Shown in pieces: positions 51,001 to 58,303 of a DNA stretch of 64,000 bases. The notes beneath the pieces are model-generated. The model was not told where the DNA came from and ran no database searches. It was given only the letters and a program-made list of their open reading frames with translations. Source of the stretch: CAILZL01 sp049840395 (GTDB taxonomy: Bacteria; Pseudomonadota; Gammaproteobacteria; Steroidobacterales; Steroidobacteraceae). Location: NCBI GenBank assembly GCA_049840395.1, contig JASGLD010000001.1, positions 806,001 through 870,000 on the forward strand, given 5' to 3'. How positions within the stretch are numbered: the stretch's first letter is position 1; each line of letters begins with the position of its first letter. The translations under genes and the position numbers were made by a program.

Positions 51001-52558
51001 CAAACAAGCGCGGCAGCTCTTCCTGAGGAATACCTATGCCTGTGTCGGTGACGGCGACCTCTGTAGCATCACCATTTTGCGAAACAGTCACAGAAACGGT
51101 AATTTCACCGCTCAATGTATACTTGAAGGCATTGGAGAGCAGATTGAGCAAAATCTTTTCCCACATGTCCTGGTCTACATAGGGAAGTTGCGGCAGCGCT
51201 GTAGTGTTTACGTTTAGTTTCAGACCTGCTTTTTCAATAGCCGAACGAAAGCTGGAAGCAATTTCAGCGCTGAGCACCGACAGATCGGTGGGCACGAAAG
51301 CCGCTTGCGTGCGGCCTGCTTCAATGCGCGAAAAATCCAGCAGGCTGTTGACCAGCCTGAGCAGACGCAACCCATTTTGATAAGCCAGCCTGGCCTGTAG
51401 GCGAGCGCTCTCCAAGGATTGCACATGTGGCGAAAGCAGCTCTTCCAATGGTCCGAGCATGAGTGTCAGCGGTGTGCGGAATTCATGGCTGACGTTGGAA
51501 AAGAACATGGTTTTGACGCGATCGAGTTCTGCCAGCGACGCTGCGCGCTTTCGTTCCTGCTCCATCGCTCGAACCCTGGCCAATGCTGCGCTCAGCTGAC
51601 CGGTCAACAATTCGACAAAGCCTCGATAGGCATCGTCTAAACGACGGTATGGATTGATTGCGGTAATGAAGAAGCCCGCGACTTGTTCTGTGCCTTGATG
51701 AGTAATGGGAATGAGCAGCGCCTCGGTTGCCGGTTTGTTCCAGGTGCCCGTTGGCAAGGCGCCAAATTTTTCGGCCAGGTCGGTGATTAGTCGAGTGCTT
51801 TTATGTTGCTGTAGATCTTGTATCTGCCAGATGCCGTCATTCACGGCAATAAGTGCGGGCGCAGCGGCATGACCGAATTCGATGCCGGATGCGGCAACCA
51901 GGCTGGCTGAAGTTTGTTTCTCGTCAAAAATATAGGTCAACGTAAAAGGCAGATCGGTCTGGTTGGTGTTGAGCTTCGTCTGCACATCGGCAAATAGCTC
52001 GGCTTCATGAGTCACTTGGTTGAAAGAGAAGGTGCGCAATGTATCCAAGCGCCGTTCATTGATGACGCGGTCGGTTTCTTCCACCACCACGCACAGCAGG
52101 CCTGCCTGCGCTCCGGCATCGTCGAATAATGGGCTGTAAGAAAAGGTGTGATAGGTTTCTTCAGGAAAGCCGCTGCGTTCTAGGAAGAGCAGCATGCCCT
52201 CGTTGTAGGTCGCTTCGCTGGAAGTCATGACGCGGTCTGCCAGTGGTTGAATGTCCTTCCATATTTCCTTCCAGACCAGTGATGCCGGTTTACCTAATGC
52301 CCAGGGATGTTTAATGCCGAGAGTGGGGCTGTAGGCATCGTTGTAAAAGAACGCCAGCTCCTTACCCCAGCCCAACCACATCTGATATCGCGAAGTCAGC
52401 AAGGTGCGCACAATGGATTTAAGACTTTGCGGCCAGCTATTGGGATGACCCAGAGGACTGGCTTGCCAATCGTGACGGCGCATTTCCAAGGCCATTGGGC
52501 CATCGCCTATGAATGGATCCGGACCTTGTATTTGTGATTCGAAGTTTATGGAGTCCAA
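48074..52558 (-). CDS. Giant hybrid histidine kinase with duplicated kinase and receiver modules (1494 aa)
   Basis: The domain order is an N-terminal PAS (about 40-170), GAF-like (about 190-330), histidine kinase 1 with phospho-His H358 in SHEFRTPLTL, and its ATPase. These are followed by receiver 1 (phospho-Asp D678 in LVLTDIMMPG), PAS (about 790-920), GAF (about 945-1080), kinase 2 with H1133 in VAHDFNNLLT, its ATPase, and receiver 2 (D1426 in LLFTDVVLPG). No transmembrane helix or DNA-binding domain is evident, so it senses cytoplasmic signals and must pass phosphate elsewhere. Two complete kinase-receiver cassettes in one chain is an unusual layout. No response regulator gene is adjacent. 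Confidence 0.92.
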   Translation of the reverse strand: MDSINFESQIQGPDPFIGDGPMALEMRRHDWQASPLGHPNSWPQSLKSIVRTLLTSRYQMWLGWGKELAFFYNDAYSPTLGIKHPWALGKPASLVWKEIWKDIQPLADRVMTSSEATYNEGMLLFLERSGFPEETYHTFSYSPLFDDAGAQAGLLCVVVEETDRVINERRLDTLRTFSFNQVTHEAELFADVQTKLNTNQTDLPFTLTYIFDEKQTSASLVAASGIEFGHAAAPALIAVNDGIWQIQDLQQHKSTRLITDLAEKFGALPTGTWNKPATEALLIPITHQGTEQVAGFFITAINPYRRLDDAYRGFVELLTGQLSAALARVRAMEQERKRAASLAELDRVKTMFFSNVSHEFRTPLTLMLGPLEELLSPHVQSLESARLQARLAYQNGLRLLRLVNSLLDFSRIEAGRTQAAFVPTDLSVLSAEIASSFRSAIEKAGLKLNVNTTALPQLPYVDQDMWEKILLNLLSNAFKYTLSGEITVSVTVSQNGDATEVAVTDTGIGIPQEELPRLFERFHRVEQSQGRSFEGTGIGLALVNELVKQHSGTIRVSSVVNQGSTFVVSIPFGKDHLPADQIKPALARGITTKSSAFVEEALHWLPNVNEPASAQTSLEPGSSAPNGKHVLLADDNQDMREYVSRLLTTEGYRVQAVPDGEAALVALGSAHFDLVLTDIMMPGMNGFELLQVIRTQPNIAGVPVILLSARAGEEAKVEGLQAGADDYLIKPFSARELLARINTNIQMATVRREATRALMASEQRYQLTQERLTRAISTGRVAVYEWNLKTDSLRIYGPLTEAFGVSMESATQGLPLQSFIEGIHPEDRDRTVALVMKTVETKVPFEAEYRLGSDSGLRTVLSRGRVEETATGEQIFAGVLIDLTQEKAAEQKLLSQQKTLQEQTRALSILNRTAALVAGDTSTESLVQAVTDAGVELIGAEFGAFFYNVQDEAGERYTLYTLSGVAQDAFANFPMPRNTAVFAPTFEGTGIVRSDDITQDSRYGKNAPHHGMPKGHLPVRSYLAAPVKSTEGEVLGGLFFGHSNVAVFDERCEELISGLAGSAAVAMDNLRLLQAVRRELEQRRAAETALQQLNSNLEERVRNEVAERTKTEEALRQSQKMEAVGQLTGGVAHDFNNLLTLIIGGLDTIRRAKPADEARIKRGTEMALQGAQRAAHLTSRLLAFSRRQPLEPKPLDFNSVVRDMTELLHRTLGETIELEGVLASRLWATEVDQNQLESVIINLAVNARDAMPEGGKLTIETSNTALDASYVQIDSEVIPGQYVMLAVSDTGCGMTEQTLLHAFEPFFTTKEVGRGTGLGLSMVYGFVKQSGGHVTIYSEIDHGTTVKLYFPRYTGQISGKESPPITSTPSGGRDEVILVVEDNEDVRKYSVMVLSELGYQVLEAGDADTALVIVNEAPRIDLLFTDVVLPGKSGKSLADLALAIRPDMKVLYTTGYSRNAIVHHGRLDPGVQLIVKPFTFDELAKRIRELMDKT

Positions 52559-53362
52559 TGTCGCACCAGTCTGTGAGGCAAGGCCTTAAGGATAGCGTGC
52601 GATCCGCTTTTAACTTGGATGATTGCAAAAAGAAGCAATTAACCGTTTGCTAGCCGGTTCCTTTGTTTTCAGGGACTTGAGCTTGAAAGAGTGCGTTATT
52701 CGATATGGGTAAGAGGGCTCCTACAGAGAATTCCAATCTGGTCTGACAAGTGGCTGCAGGATGAGATACGTGCGCTTAACTGGAAGAGGGCTACTAGGTA
52801 TCAATGTTGAGAAGGTTGCCCGGTATGGTTGTTGGTGAGTGACCAGAATGAAACGTTCTAATTCTTTTTCCCTGGCATCAGAAGATTTGGATATCTATGC
52901 GACTTCGGTGTCGAGCAATCGCTGCGGTTTCTAAAAATTACTAGATCAACTTGGTTGCCATTGTTCATTGGCATGATCGCCGCCAAGCGAGTTGATGAAG
53001 TGGTTGACAATTGGTCAGTCTGCGCCAGCAATGTTGTTTCGGTCGAATTCGCCATTTCAGTGATCCAAGTAGGTGACAACTTAAACTGATTGGATTGATA
53101 AATTGTGATATCTCTGGGGTATGCACCCCGATAGATGAGTGCCGCTTGCAGCATGACAGCCGATTTCTTCGCTGATAATGTAAAAGCCACAGAGTGCTTT
53201 TTAGGCTAAGAAAGGGGCGGTTGAGCGAAGCCGAACATAAGAAATATGTTGACTGGCTAAATCAATCGCCGGCACACCTTGCTGAGGTTGTGCGTATCGA
53301 ACAGCTTCATGGATTATTGAAGGTTTCGCTTTCCTGGAAGCCGAGCGGTTCTTGATTTGACC
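52559..53362. other. 804-base gap with no convincing intact gene
   Basis: The first 300 bases, upstream of the giant kinase, should contain its promoter, but no clear elements are visible. A GTG-started minus-strand frame (52858-53190) has no recognised similarity and no ribosome binding site. The last 180 bases carry a relic of a FecR-type gene, listed separately. Confidence 0.5.
53179..53355 (+). pseudogene. Remnant of a FecR-family regulator (DUF4880 domain)
   Basis: An open frame with no convincing start reads FRLRKGRLSEAEHKKYVDW followed by LNQSPAHLAEVVRIEQLHGL, then a stop. This matches the conserved N-terminal segment of FecR-type anti-sigma/sensor proteins (RLRSGxLSxxE...WLxxSPxHxxxxxRVExL). 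The rest of the gene is absent, and no FecI-type sigma factor or TonB receptor gene is nearby. It appears to be a decayed fragment. A small functional peptide is possible but unlikely. Confidence 0.6.
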
Positions 53363-54157
53363 TTACTTCGCTACTCTGCGGTTCAGGTTCTCGAATGGAG
53401 ATTTATTTTGCAGACGAAGAGGTTCTCCGAAAGATATCTGCCCGCCAGCGAGAGCTTGAACTACGGCTTGCATACGTGTAGCCACGCCGTAACGCTGCTT
53501 TGCCCGCTCCACATAGGTGTGTACCGTTCCCTTGCTCAGGCGCAGTAGTTGTCCAATGCTCCAGTCATCTTTCCCTTCTGCTGCGAGTGATAGACATTGC
53601 CGCTCGCGATCGGTCAGCTTCACTGTGGTTGAATTCTTCCAAGGCGCTTGTTCTTGCATTAGTGCCACGAACAGATGGTTGGCCATGAGTTCTGCGATCC
53701 GGTAATTCCAGCTATCGACCTCTTCTTCGGCTGGCACAACGGAACAGGAGGCGCGCAGGCAACCAGGCATCCATGACAGATGGATCGGGATGGTAAATCC
53801 ATGGGCTATGCCAAATTTTTCTGCCTCTAATAGAATTTTTACCTGCGGGCCTGTTACAGGGTGCGTGCGAAAAGCGCCGTCCCAAAAAAAAGGCAATGGG
53901 TCTTGTTCGGCGCGTTGCAAAATGGGATCAATGTCATACAGTTGTTGCTCACTGTAGATTTGCATCCATGCGTGCGGATAGTTATGTACCGTGATCGCAT
54001 GCGGCGGCGGATTCAACGGGTCGACATGCGAACAAATTGAGAAATAGCGAAACCCCAGTTGTTCCATGCCGTCCTGGAATCTTGCGGTCAAGATTTTTGT
54101 GGCGGCGCCTGCTTTGCAGCGTTCAATGAAAGATTGAACCAAGTCCTGTTGATTCAT
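53363..54157 (-). CDS. LuxR-family quorum-sensing regulator (solo)
   Basis: A 264-aa regulator with an N-terminal autoinducer-binding domain and a C-terminal LuxR helix-turn-helix (LTDRERQCLSLAAEGKDDWS, then IGQLLRLSKGTVHTYVERAK). All six residues that are near-invariant in acyl-homoserine-lactone receptors occur at the exact classical spacing: W64, Y68, D77, P78, W92 and G120 (W57, Y61, D70, P71, W85 and G113 in TraR). It is therefore likely to bind an AHL or a close mimic. No luxI-like synthase gene is in the window, so it is a candidate solo that listens to neighbours. Confidence 0.9.
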   Translation of the reverse strand: MNQQDLVQSFIERCKAGAATKILTARFQDGMEQLGFRYFSICSHVDPLNPPPHAITVHNYPHAWMQIYSEQQLYDIDPILQRAEQDPLPFFWDGAFRTHPVTGPQVKILLEAEKFGIAHGFTIPIHLSWMPGCLRASCSVVPAEEEVDSWNYRIAELMANHLFVALMQEQAPWKNSTTVKLTDRERQCLSLAAEGKDDWSIGQLLRLSKGTVHTYVERAKQRYGVATRMQAVVQALAGGQISFGEPLRLQNKSPFENLNRRVAK

Positions 54158-54775
54158 AGCGATCCATGCGGCTGAGGTGGGTGACTGTTGTACACGACTT
54201 TGATGAGCAGCTGCTTAGCGCTGGTATCTATGTCTACTTTAAATATTTGTACGTCAAATGACCCCGTTAGTTCGGCAAAATTGTGTTGGCAGGACGGGAG
54301 GTTTGTGCATAAAAGTTTTATTTGAAAATTTTTACTCGGTTTTTATAGGTTATTTTTAGTCATAAGTATTTCCCGTTGGTGCTGTCTGCTTGGTGCAGTC
54401 AATCGAATTTTTAATGAGTGCCGTCGTGGCCTTTCATGCCCGCTTCGTCAGGCTGATGGGCCATACGTCGCAATACGCGAGAAGACTTCGAGCTGAATCA
54501 TCTATCAGTCACGAGTATGCCTCAGGCGCGCGATACTTATGCATATGATCCATTGTTCTAATTGGCAGCTTGGTTAGTCGATATCCGTCAAGGCTATAGT
54601 CTGGGTATGCCAGGGCGAGTGCTTGGTTTTGGCGACTTCGGTTTTTTGCGACATGCATCGAAAAAAACTTCCATGCACGCCGTCTACTGATCAGGCGACT
54701 GCTCGTGTATGGGGAGTTGGGACACGCTGAATCACGGTCGGATTTTTACCGGCCATATGACCGAGGCGACCGTGT
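54158..54775. other. 618-base AT-rich gap between divergent regulators
   Basis: The stretch 54235-54370 is AT-rich, with long T and A runs, in contrast to its surroundings. The divergent LuxR and GntR genes should both have promoters here. A 10-bp palindrome AGCAGCTGCT occurs near 54206. A short plus-strand frame at 54414-54548 has no similarity. The last 45 bases hold the hairpin listed separately. Otherwise I see nothing. Confidence 0.45.
54733..54774 (+). promoter_or_regulatory. Inverted repeat ending next to the GntR-type gene's start
   Basis: CACGGTCG (54733-54740) and CGACCGTG (54767-54774) are perfect complements, with 26 bases between them. The second arm ends one base before the ATG at 54776. 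It could be an autoregulatory operator, or an RNA hairpin that hides the translation start. Confidence 0.5.
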
Positions 54776-55621
54776 ATGTCTTCTGAGATCGAGTCCTGCC
54801 TGGATGCAGATTCCAAGCTTGGCGAATTGCGCCGTGTGGAGGATTGCAGCTTCGAGCATCGTTATGACGAGCTCGGCTTGAGTAGTGCTCGAGTGAGCCT
54901 TGTCACTCAGACTGGAACGGCATTGTTTTCCGCTTTGACTCGGAGTGTGGATGCACAGGAATTACATGCGAATTCTGTAGATAAGTATGCTGGAGGTACG
55001 CGAAATACTGAGTGTGCCTACGAGCGCATCAAGTCTCGTTTGCGACAACTCTGGAAGCCAGGAGAGCTGCTACAAATTGGCCGGCTGGCTGCAGAATTAC
55101 GCACCAGTAGCACCCCGGTACGTGAGGCGCTAACCAGACTGGCTGCAGAACGGGTCATTAGTTATGTGCCGGGTAAGGGGTTTTTTTCCAAGATCTTTTC
55201 CAAAGAAGAGGTTGCTGAGCTATACCTGACCAATCAGATGTGCATCCTGACATCTATTGGGCACTGGCCGAAACGATCAACGGCAGTCGAGGATGTAGAG
55301 AAGACAACCCATTCAACTGCTATGCGTATCGCCAAAACCAGCTTCGATGCAGCCGAGCTATTTGCTTGGATTGCCGCGCTGTCTGGTATCGACGAGATTG
55401 TGTCCATTGTTGCCAACATCAATGATCGACTACATCAGGTGCGTGAAGCTGAAAAGTTAGTCATCGACAGCGTGGATGAGCTGGCGGCCATCGATGTGTT
55501 GTCGCCCACGCTACGGCCGGAAAAAATCAGCGACGCCGTTCGGCAATACCACGCAATACGATTACAGAGGCTCCCACTGGTTTATAAGGAGCTGCTGTCA
55601 ATGTCGTATGAAAAACGTTAA
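54776..55621 (+). CDS. GntR-family (FCD-type) transcriptional regulator with long N-terminal extension
   Basis: A 281-aa protein. Residues about 80-145 form a GntR winged helix (AYERIKSRLRQLWKPGELLQ, then LRTSSTPVREALTRLAAERV). It is followed by a C-terminal helical region with FCD-like phrases (ELFAWIAALSGIDEIVSIVA, INDRLHQVREAEK). About 75 residues precede the winged helix, whereas most family members start within ten residues of it. The FCD metal ligands are not clearly conserved. The gene is more AT-rich than the housekeeping genes nearby. It converges on the C4-dicarboxylate symporter gene with 35 bases between the stops. Confidence 0.8.
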   Translation: MSSEIESCLDADSKLGELRRVEDCSFEHRYDELGLSSARVSLVTQTGTALFSALTRSVDAQELHANSVDKYAGGTRNTECAYERIKSRLRQLWKPGELLQIGRLAAELRTSSTPVREALTRLAAERVISYVPGKGFFSKIFSKEEVAELYLTNQMCILTSIGHWPKRSTAVEDVEKTTHSTAMRIAKTSFDAAELFAWIAALSGIDEIVSIVANINDRLHQVREAEKLVIDSVDELAAIDVLSPTLRPEKISDAVRQYHAIRLQRLPLVYKELLSMSYEKR

Positions 55622-55655
55622 GAGCATCGCTTGGCGGGTGTGGTAGCGAACGCAG

Positions 55656-56951
55656 CTATTGGGTTGATAGTCGAGTGTTTTTTTTCAGTTCCTCTTCAAC
55701 ATCGGCACGCATGACGCGCTGCAGTTGTGCTTCATCTAGTTCGTTTTCCCATTTGGATACCACTACGGTAGCCACGCCGTTACCGACCAGGTTGGTGAGC
55801 GCTCGTGCTTCGGACATAAAACGATCAATGCCGAGAATGAGCGCGAGTCCTGCCACCGGAATGCTGGGTACGGCACTCAAGGTTGCGGCCAATGTGATGA
55901 AGCCGCTTCCGGTCACTGCCGAAGCGCCCTTCGATGTGAGCAATAGCACGGCAAGCAAGGTGAGTTGATGCCCCAAGGTTATGTCGGTATTGGTGGCTTG
56001 CGCCACGAATACGGCGGCCATGGTGAGATAAATGGCGGTGCCGTCCAGATTGAAAGAGTATCCGGTAGGAATCACCAGGCCCACCACCGGCTTGGAGCAT
56101 CCGAGTTTCTCCATCTTGGCCATCATGCGCGGCAGCACGGATTCCGAAGAGGAGGTACCCAGTACGATGAGTAACTCTTCCTTGATATAGGCAATAAAGC
56201 GCAGGATGCTGAAACCCGCCCAGTGCGCAATTGATCCTAGGACGACGAAAATAAACAGCAGGCAGGTGAGATAAAAACTACCCATCAACTTAGCCAACGG
56301 TAGCAGGGCGCTGACACCGTACTTACCAATGGTGAATGCCATGGCACCGAAAGCACCGATGGGCGCCAGGTGCATGATGAAGCCGACGACAATAAATAAT
56401 GCCTGTGAGAATTGTTCGATGAGCGTCACGACTCCACGCGTCGTCTCGCCTGCGGCTGATAGTGAAAAACCTATCAGCAGCGACACCAGCAGCACTTGCA
56501 AAATTTCGCCCTTGGCGAAGGCGTCAACCATCGTGGTGGGAATGACGTTCAATAGAAAATCTACTGTGCCCATGGATTTCGCTGCAGAGGCATAGCCTGT
56601 TACTGCCTGTGCGTCCAGGGTGCTGGGGTCGGCGTTCATGCCGACACCAGGCTTAAGGATATTGACGATAATCAAGCCGATGGCCAAAGCAAGAGTGCTT
56701 ACTACTTCGAAATACAGTAGGGCTTTACCGCCAACACGCCCCACCTTTTTCATATCTTCCATACCGGCAATACCGGTTACCACGGTACAAAAAATGATCG
56801 GCGCGATCATCATTTTGATGAGTTTGATAAAGCCATCGCCCAGCGGCTTCATTGAAGCGCCTATTTGCGGATAGAAATGACCTAACGCTACCCCACATGC
56901 AATGGCGAATAGCACCTGGATATACAGGGATCGATATATTGGCTTTTTCAT
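55656..56951 (-). CDS. dctA: C4-dicarboxylate:cation symporter
   Basis: A 431-aa inner-membrane transporter of the DAACS family, importing succinate, fumarate, malate or aspartate with protons or sodium. It starts MKKPIYRSLYIQVLFAIACG, as in DctA. The serine-rich re-entrant loop (IVLGTSSSESVLPRMM) and the NLDGTAIYLTMAAVFVAQAT segment are the family's transport signatures. The length is normal. In many bacteria a DctBD two-component system controls dctA; none is seen here. The 400-base upstream gap has no clear control element. Confidence 0.93.
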   Translation of the reverse strand: MKKPIYRSLYIQVLFAIACGVALGHFYPQIGASMKPLGDGFIKLIKMMIAPIIFCTVVTGIAGMEDMKKVGRVGGKALLYFEVVSTLALAIGLIIVNILKPGVGMNADPSTLDAQAVTGYASAAKSMGTVDFLLNVIPTTMVDAFAKGEILQVLLVSLLIGFSLSAAGETTRGVVTLIEQFSQALFIVVGFIMHLAPIGAFGAMAFTIGKYGVSALLPLAKLMGSFYLTCLLFIFVVLGSIAHWAGFSILRFIAYIKEELLIVLGTSSSESVLPRMMAKMEKLGCSKPVVGLVIPTGYSFNLDGTAIYLTMAAVFVAQATNTDITLGHQLTLLAVLLLTSKGASAVTGSGFITLAATLSAVPSIPVAGLALILGIDRFMSEARALTNLVGNGVATVVVSKWENELDEAQLQRVMRADVEEELKKNTRLSTQ

Positions 56952-57349
56952 TTTCTTTATCGGAGCGCGCGTGGTCGGCTCAGATCTGCGATTTTAATAT
57001 GGCCAGGTTTGTCGGCGCAGCCGCCTATATTCTGCTGCATATATATAACTAGCGTCGACACGATTCAACGTAATCGGTGTTTTGCATTCGTCTGGTCGGA
57101 GCGTCCCTTATTTAGGACGAGGGTGATAAGTAGCTGATTCCTGCTTATTGAGCTGGTTGTTAGCGGGCGGCGTCCGCACCCTACCAGGCACGGTTTGGTC
57201 TTAGGTTGGATTTGATTGGCCGGAACTACTGATCGGCGTTATTGAGGCAGAGGGCAGCTGGCCGGCAGCTGCCTCCTGTTCTTCTGCACGGCAGTACAGT
57301 CGCCTCTTGGGAGATATGCGTGAAGAGTTGGTGGGCGAGGCGGGCGGAA
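56952..57349. other. 398-base gap upstream of dctA
   Basis: It must contain the dctA promoter. An AT-rich stretch (TGCATATATATAACTAG) lies near 57040. No sigma-54 type -24/-12 pair or operator dyad is recognised. The remainder shows nothing beyond GC-rich unassigned sequence. Confidence 0.4.
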
Positions 57350-58078
57350 CTATTTCTTCAACTCAAACAGCACCGTGACATTGGCGCTGAAAGTCAATTC
57401 ACCCGAGGCAATGGGTGTAGGTGCAGCTTCAGCCGCCATGGCGCGTACCATGAAAGCTTTGGGTTGCGGCTCGTAAGATTGAAAGGTTTCATTGATAGAG
57501 ACGATGCGCGCCACTTTATAGCCCGCGGCGGTCGCGTATAGATTGGCGCGCTGTACCGCAGCCTGCATGGCCTTGGTGCGTGCTTCATCGCGCGCCGGTG
57601 CATCGTTGTCCAGTGCAAAGCGGATGTCATTCACTGTATTGCCGCCCGAGGTCACCAATGCATCCAGGGTGGCGCCTACCGTGTCCAGCTTGGTGATCTT
57701 GGCGGTGACTTGATTGGACACGGTGTAGCCGGCCAGCACTTGTCGGCCGGAGTTATCGTTGTCTTTTACGTAGTCGTAACGTGGGTTCAACGAAAAGTTC
57801 GAGGTCTGTATGTCTTTGTCGGCGATACCTGCGGCTTTCAATGCCTTCATTACGCCGGCCATGTTGCGCGCGTTGGCGGCGACGGCTTCCTTGGCGGTCT
57901 TGGCTTCGTTCTGTACGCCGGCGGTGATGTAGGCAATGTCCGGTTGGCGTGTCACGTCGCCATTGGCCGTGATGCTCAGCGTGGTTTCCGGCTGGATGGA
58001 ATTGGGATTGATGGTTTGTGCGAATGTAGGGGTGGCCAGTAACGTAAGCAGGGTACAACCGACAGCAAGACGATTCAT
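57350..58078 (-). CDS. SIMPL-domain (DUF541) periplasmic protein
   Basis: A 242-aa exported protein. GGGAG stands upstream of the start, and the signal peptide (MNRLAVGCTLLTLLATPTFAQ) is clear. The SIMPL core begins TTLSITANGDVTRQPDIAYI and contains NARNMAGVMKALKAAGIADKD, ISLNPRYDY-like (FSLNPRYDY) and EARTKAMQAAVQRANLYATA. The C-terminal strand (PIASGELTFSANVTVLFEL) completes it. Members, such as the E. coli oxidative-stress defence protein YggE, are thought to protect the envelope from stress. It stands as a single-gene unit. Confidence 0.9.
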   Translation of the reverse strand: MNRLAVGCTLLTLLATPTFAQTINPNSIQPETTLSITANGDVTRQPDIAYITAGVQNEAKTAKEAVAANARNMAGVMKALKAAGIADKDIQTSNFSLNPRYDYVKDNDNSGRQVLAGYTVSNQVTAKITKLDTVGATLDALVTSGGNTVNDIRFALDNDAPARDEARTKAMQAAVQRANLYATAAGYKVARIVSINETFQSYEPQPKAFMVRAMAAEAAPTPIASGELTFSANVTVLFELKK

Positions 58079-58231
58079 GGCGGAACTCCCGGTGTGAGTA
58101 TGGGCAATGTGATTTAAGACGCTGAGCTTGACTACGGGTTCAATTAATAGGTAACGATTCTGTGTGATGACATAGCTAGCTCATATTCCGCGTCGGCGAG
58201 TATTGGCTCGCACGACGCGGTCATGTTCGGC

Positions 58232-58287
58232 GTAGGTTGGGTGCCGCACCCAACATTCCATGATGCTGGGTGCCGCACCCGGCCTAC
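58232..58287. repeat. Palindromic repeat (GTAGG-TTGGGTGCCGCACCC type)
   Basis: An imperfect inverted repeat with each arm itself palindromic (GGGTGCCGCACCC). It begins GTAGG and ends CCTAC like family 1. It lies 17 bases after the valS stop and may help terminate valS transcription. Confidence 0.7.
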
Positions 58288-58303
58288 GACAAGCGATGGC
58301 AAC

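Noticed and set aside
52858..53190. Minus-strand frame of 110 codons
   Set aside because: It starts with GTG, has no ribosome binding site and no recognisable similarity; codon use and composition do not look like a real gene.
54200..54220. A lux box upstream of the LuxR gene
   Set aside because: Only a 10-bp palindrome (AGCAGCTGCT) is present; it lacks the 18-20-bp dyad structure of known lux-type boxes.
54414..54548. Plus-strand 44-codon frame in the AT-rich gap
   Set aside because: There is no ribosome binding site, signal peptide or similarity; length is near chance.
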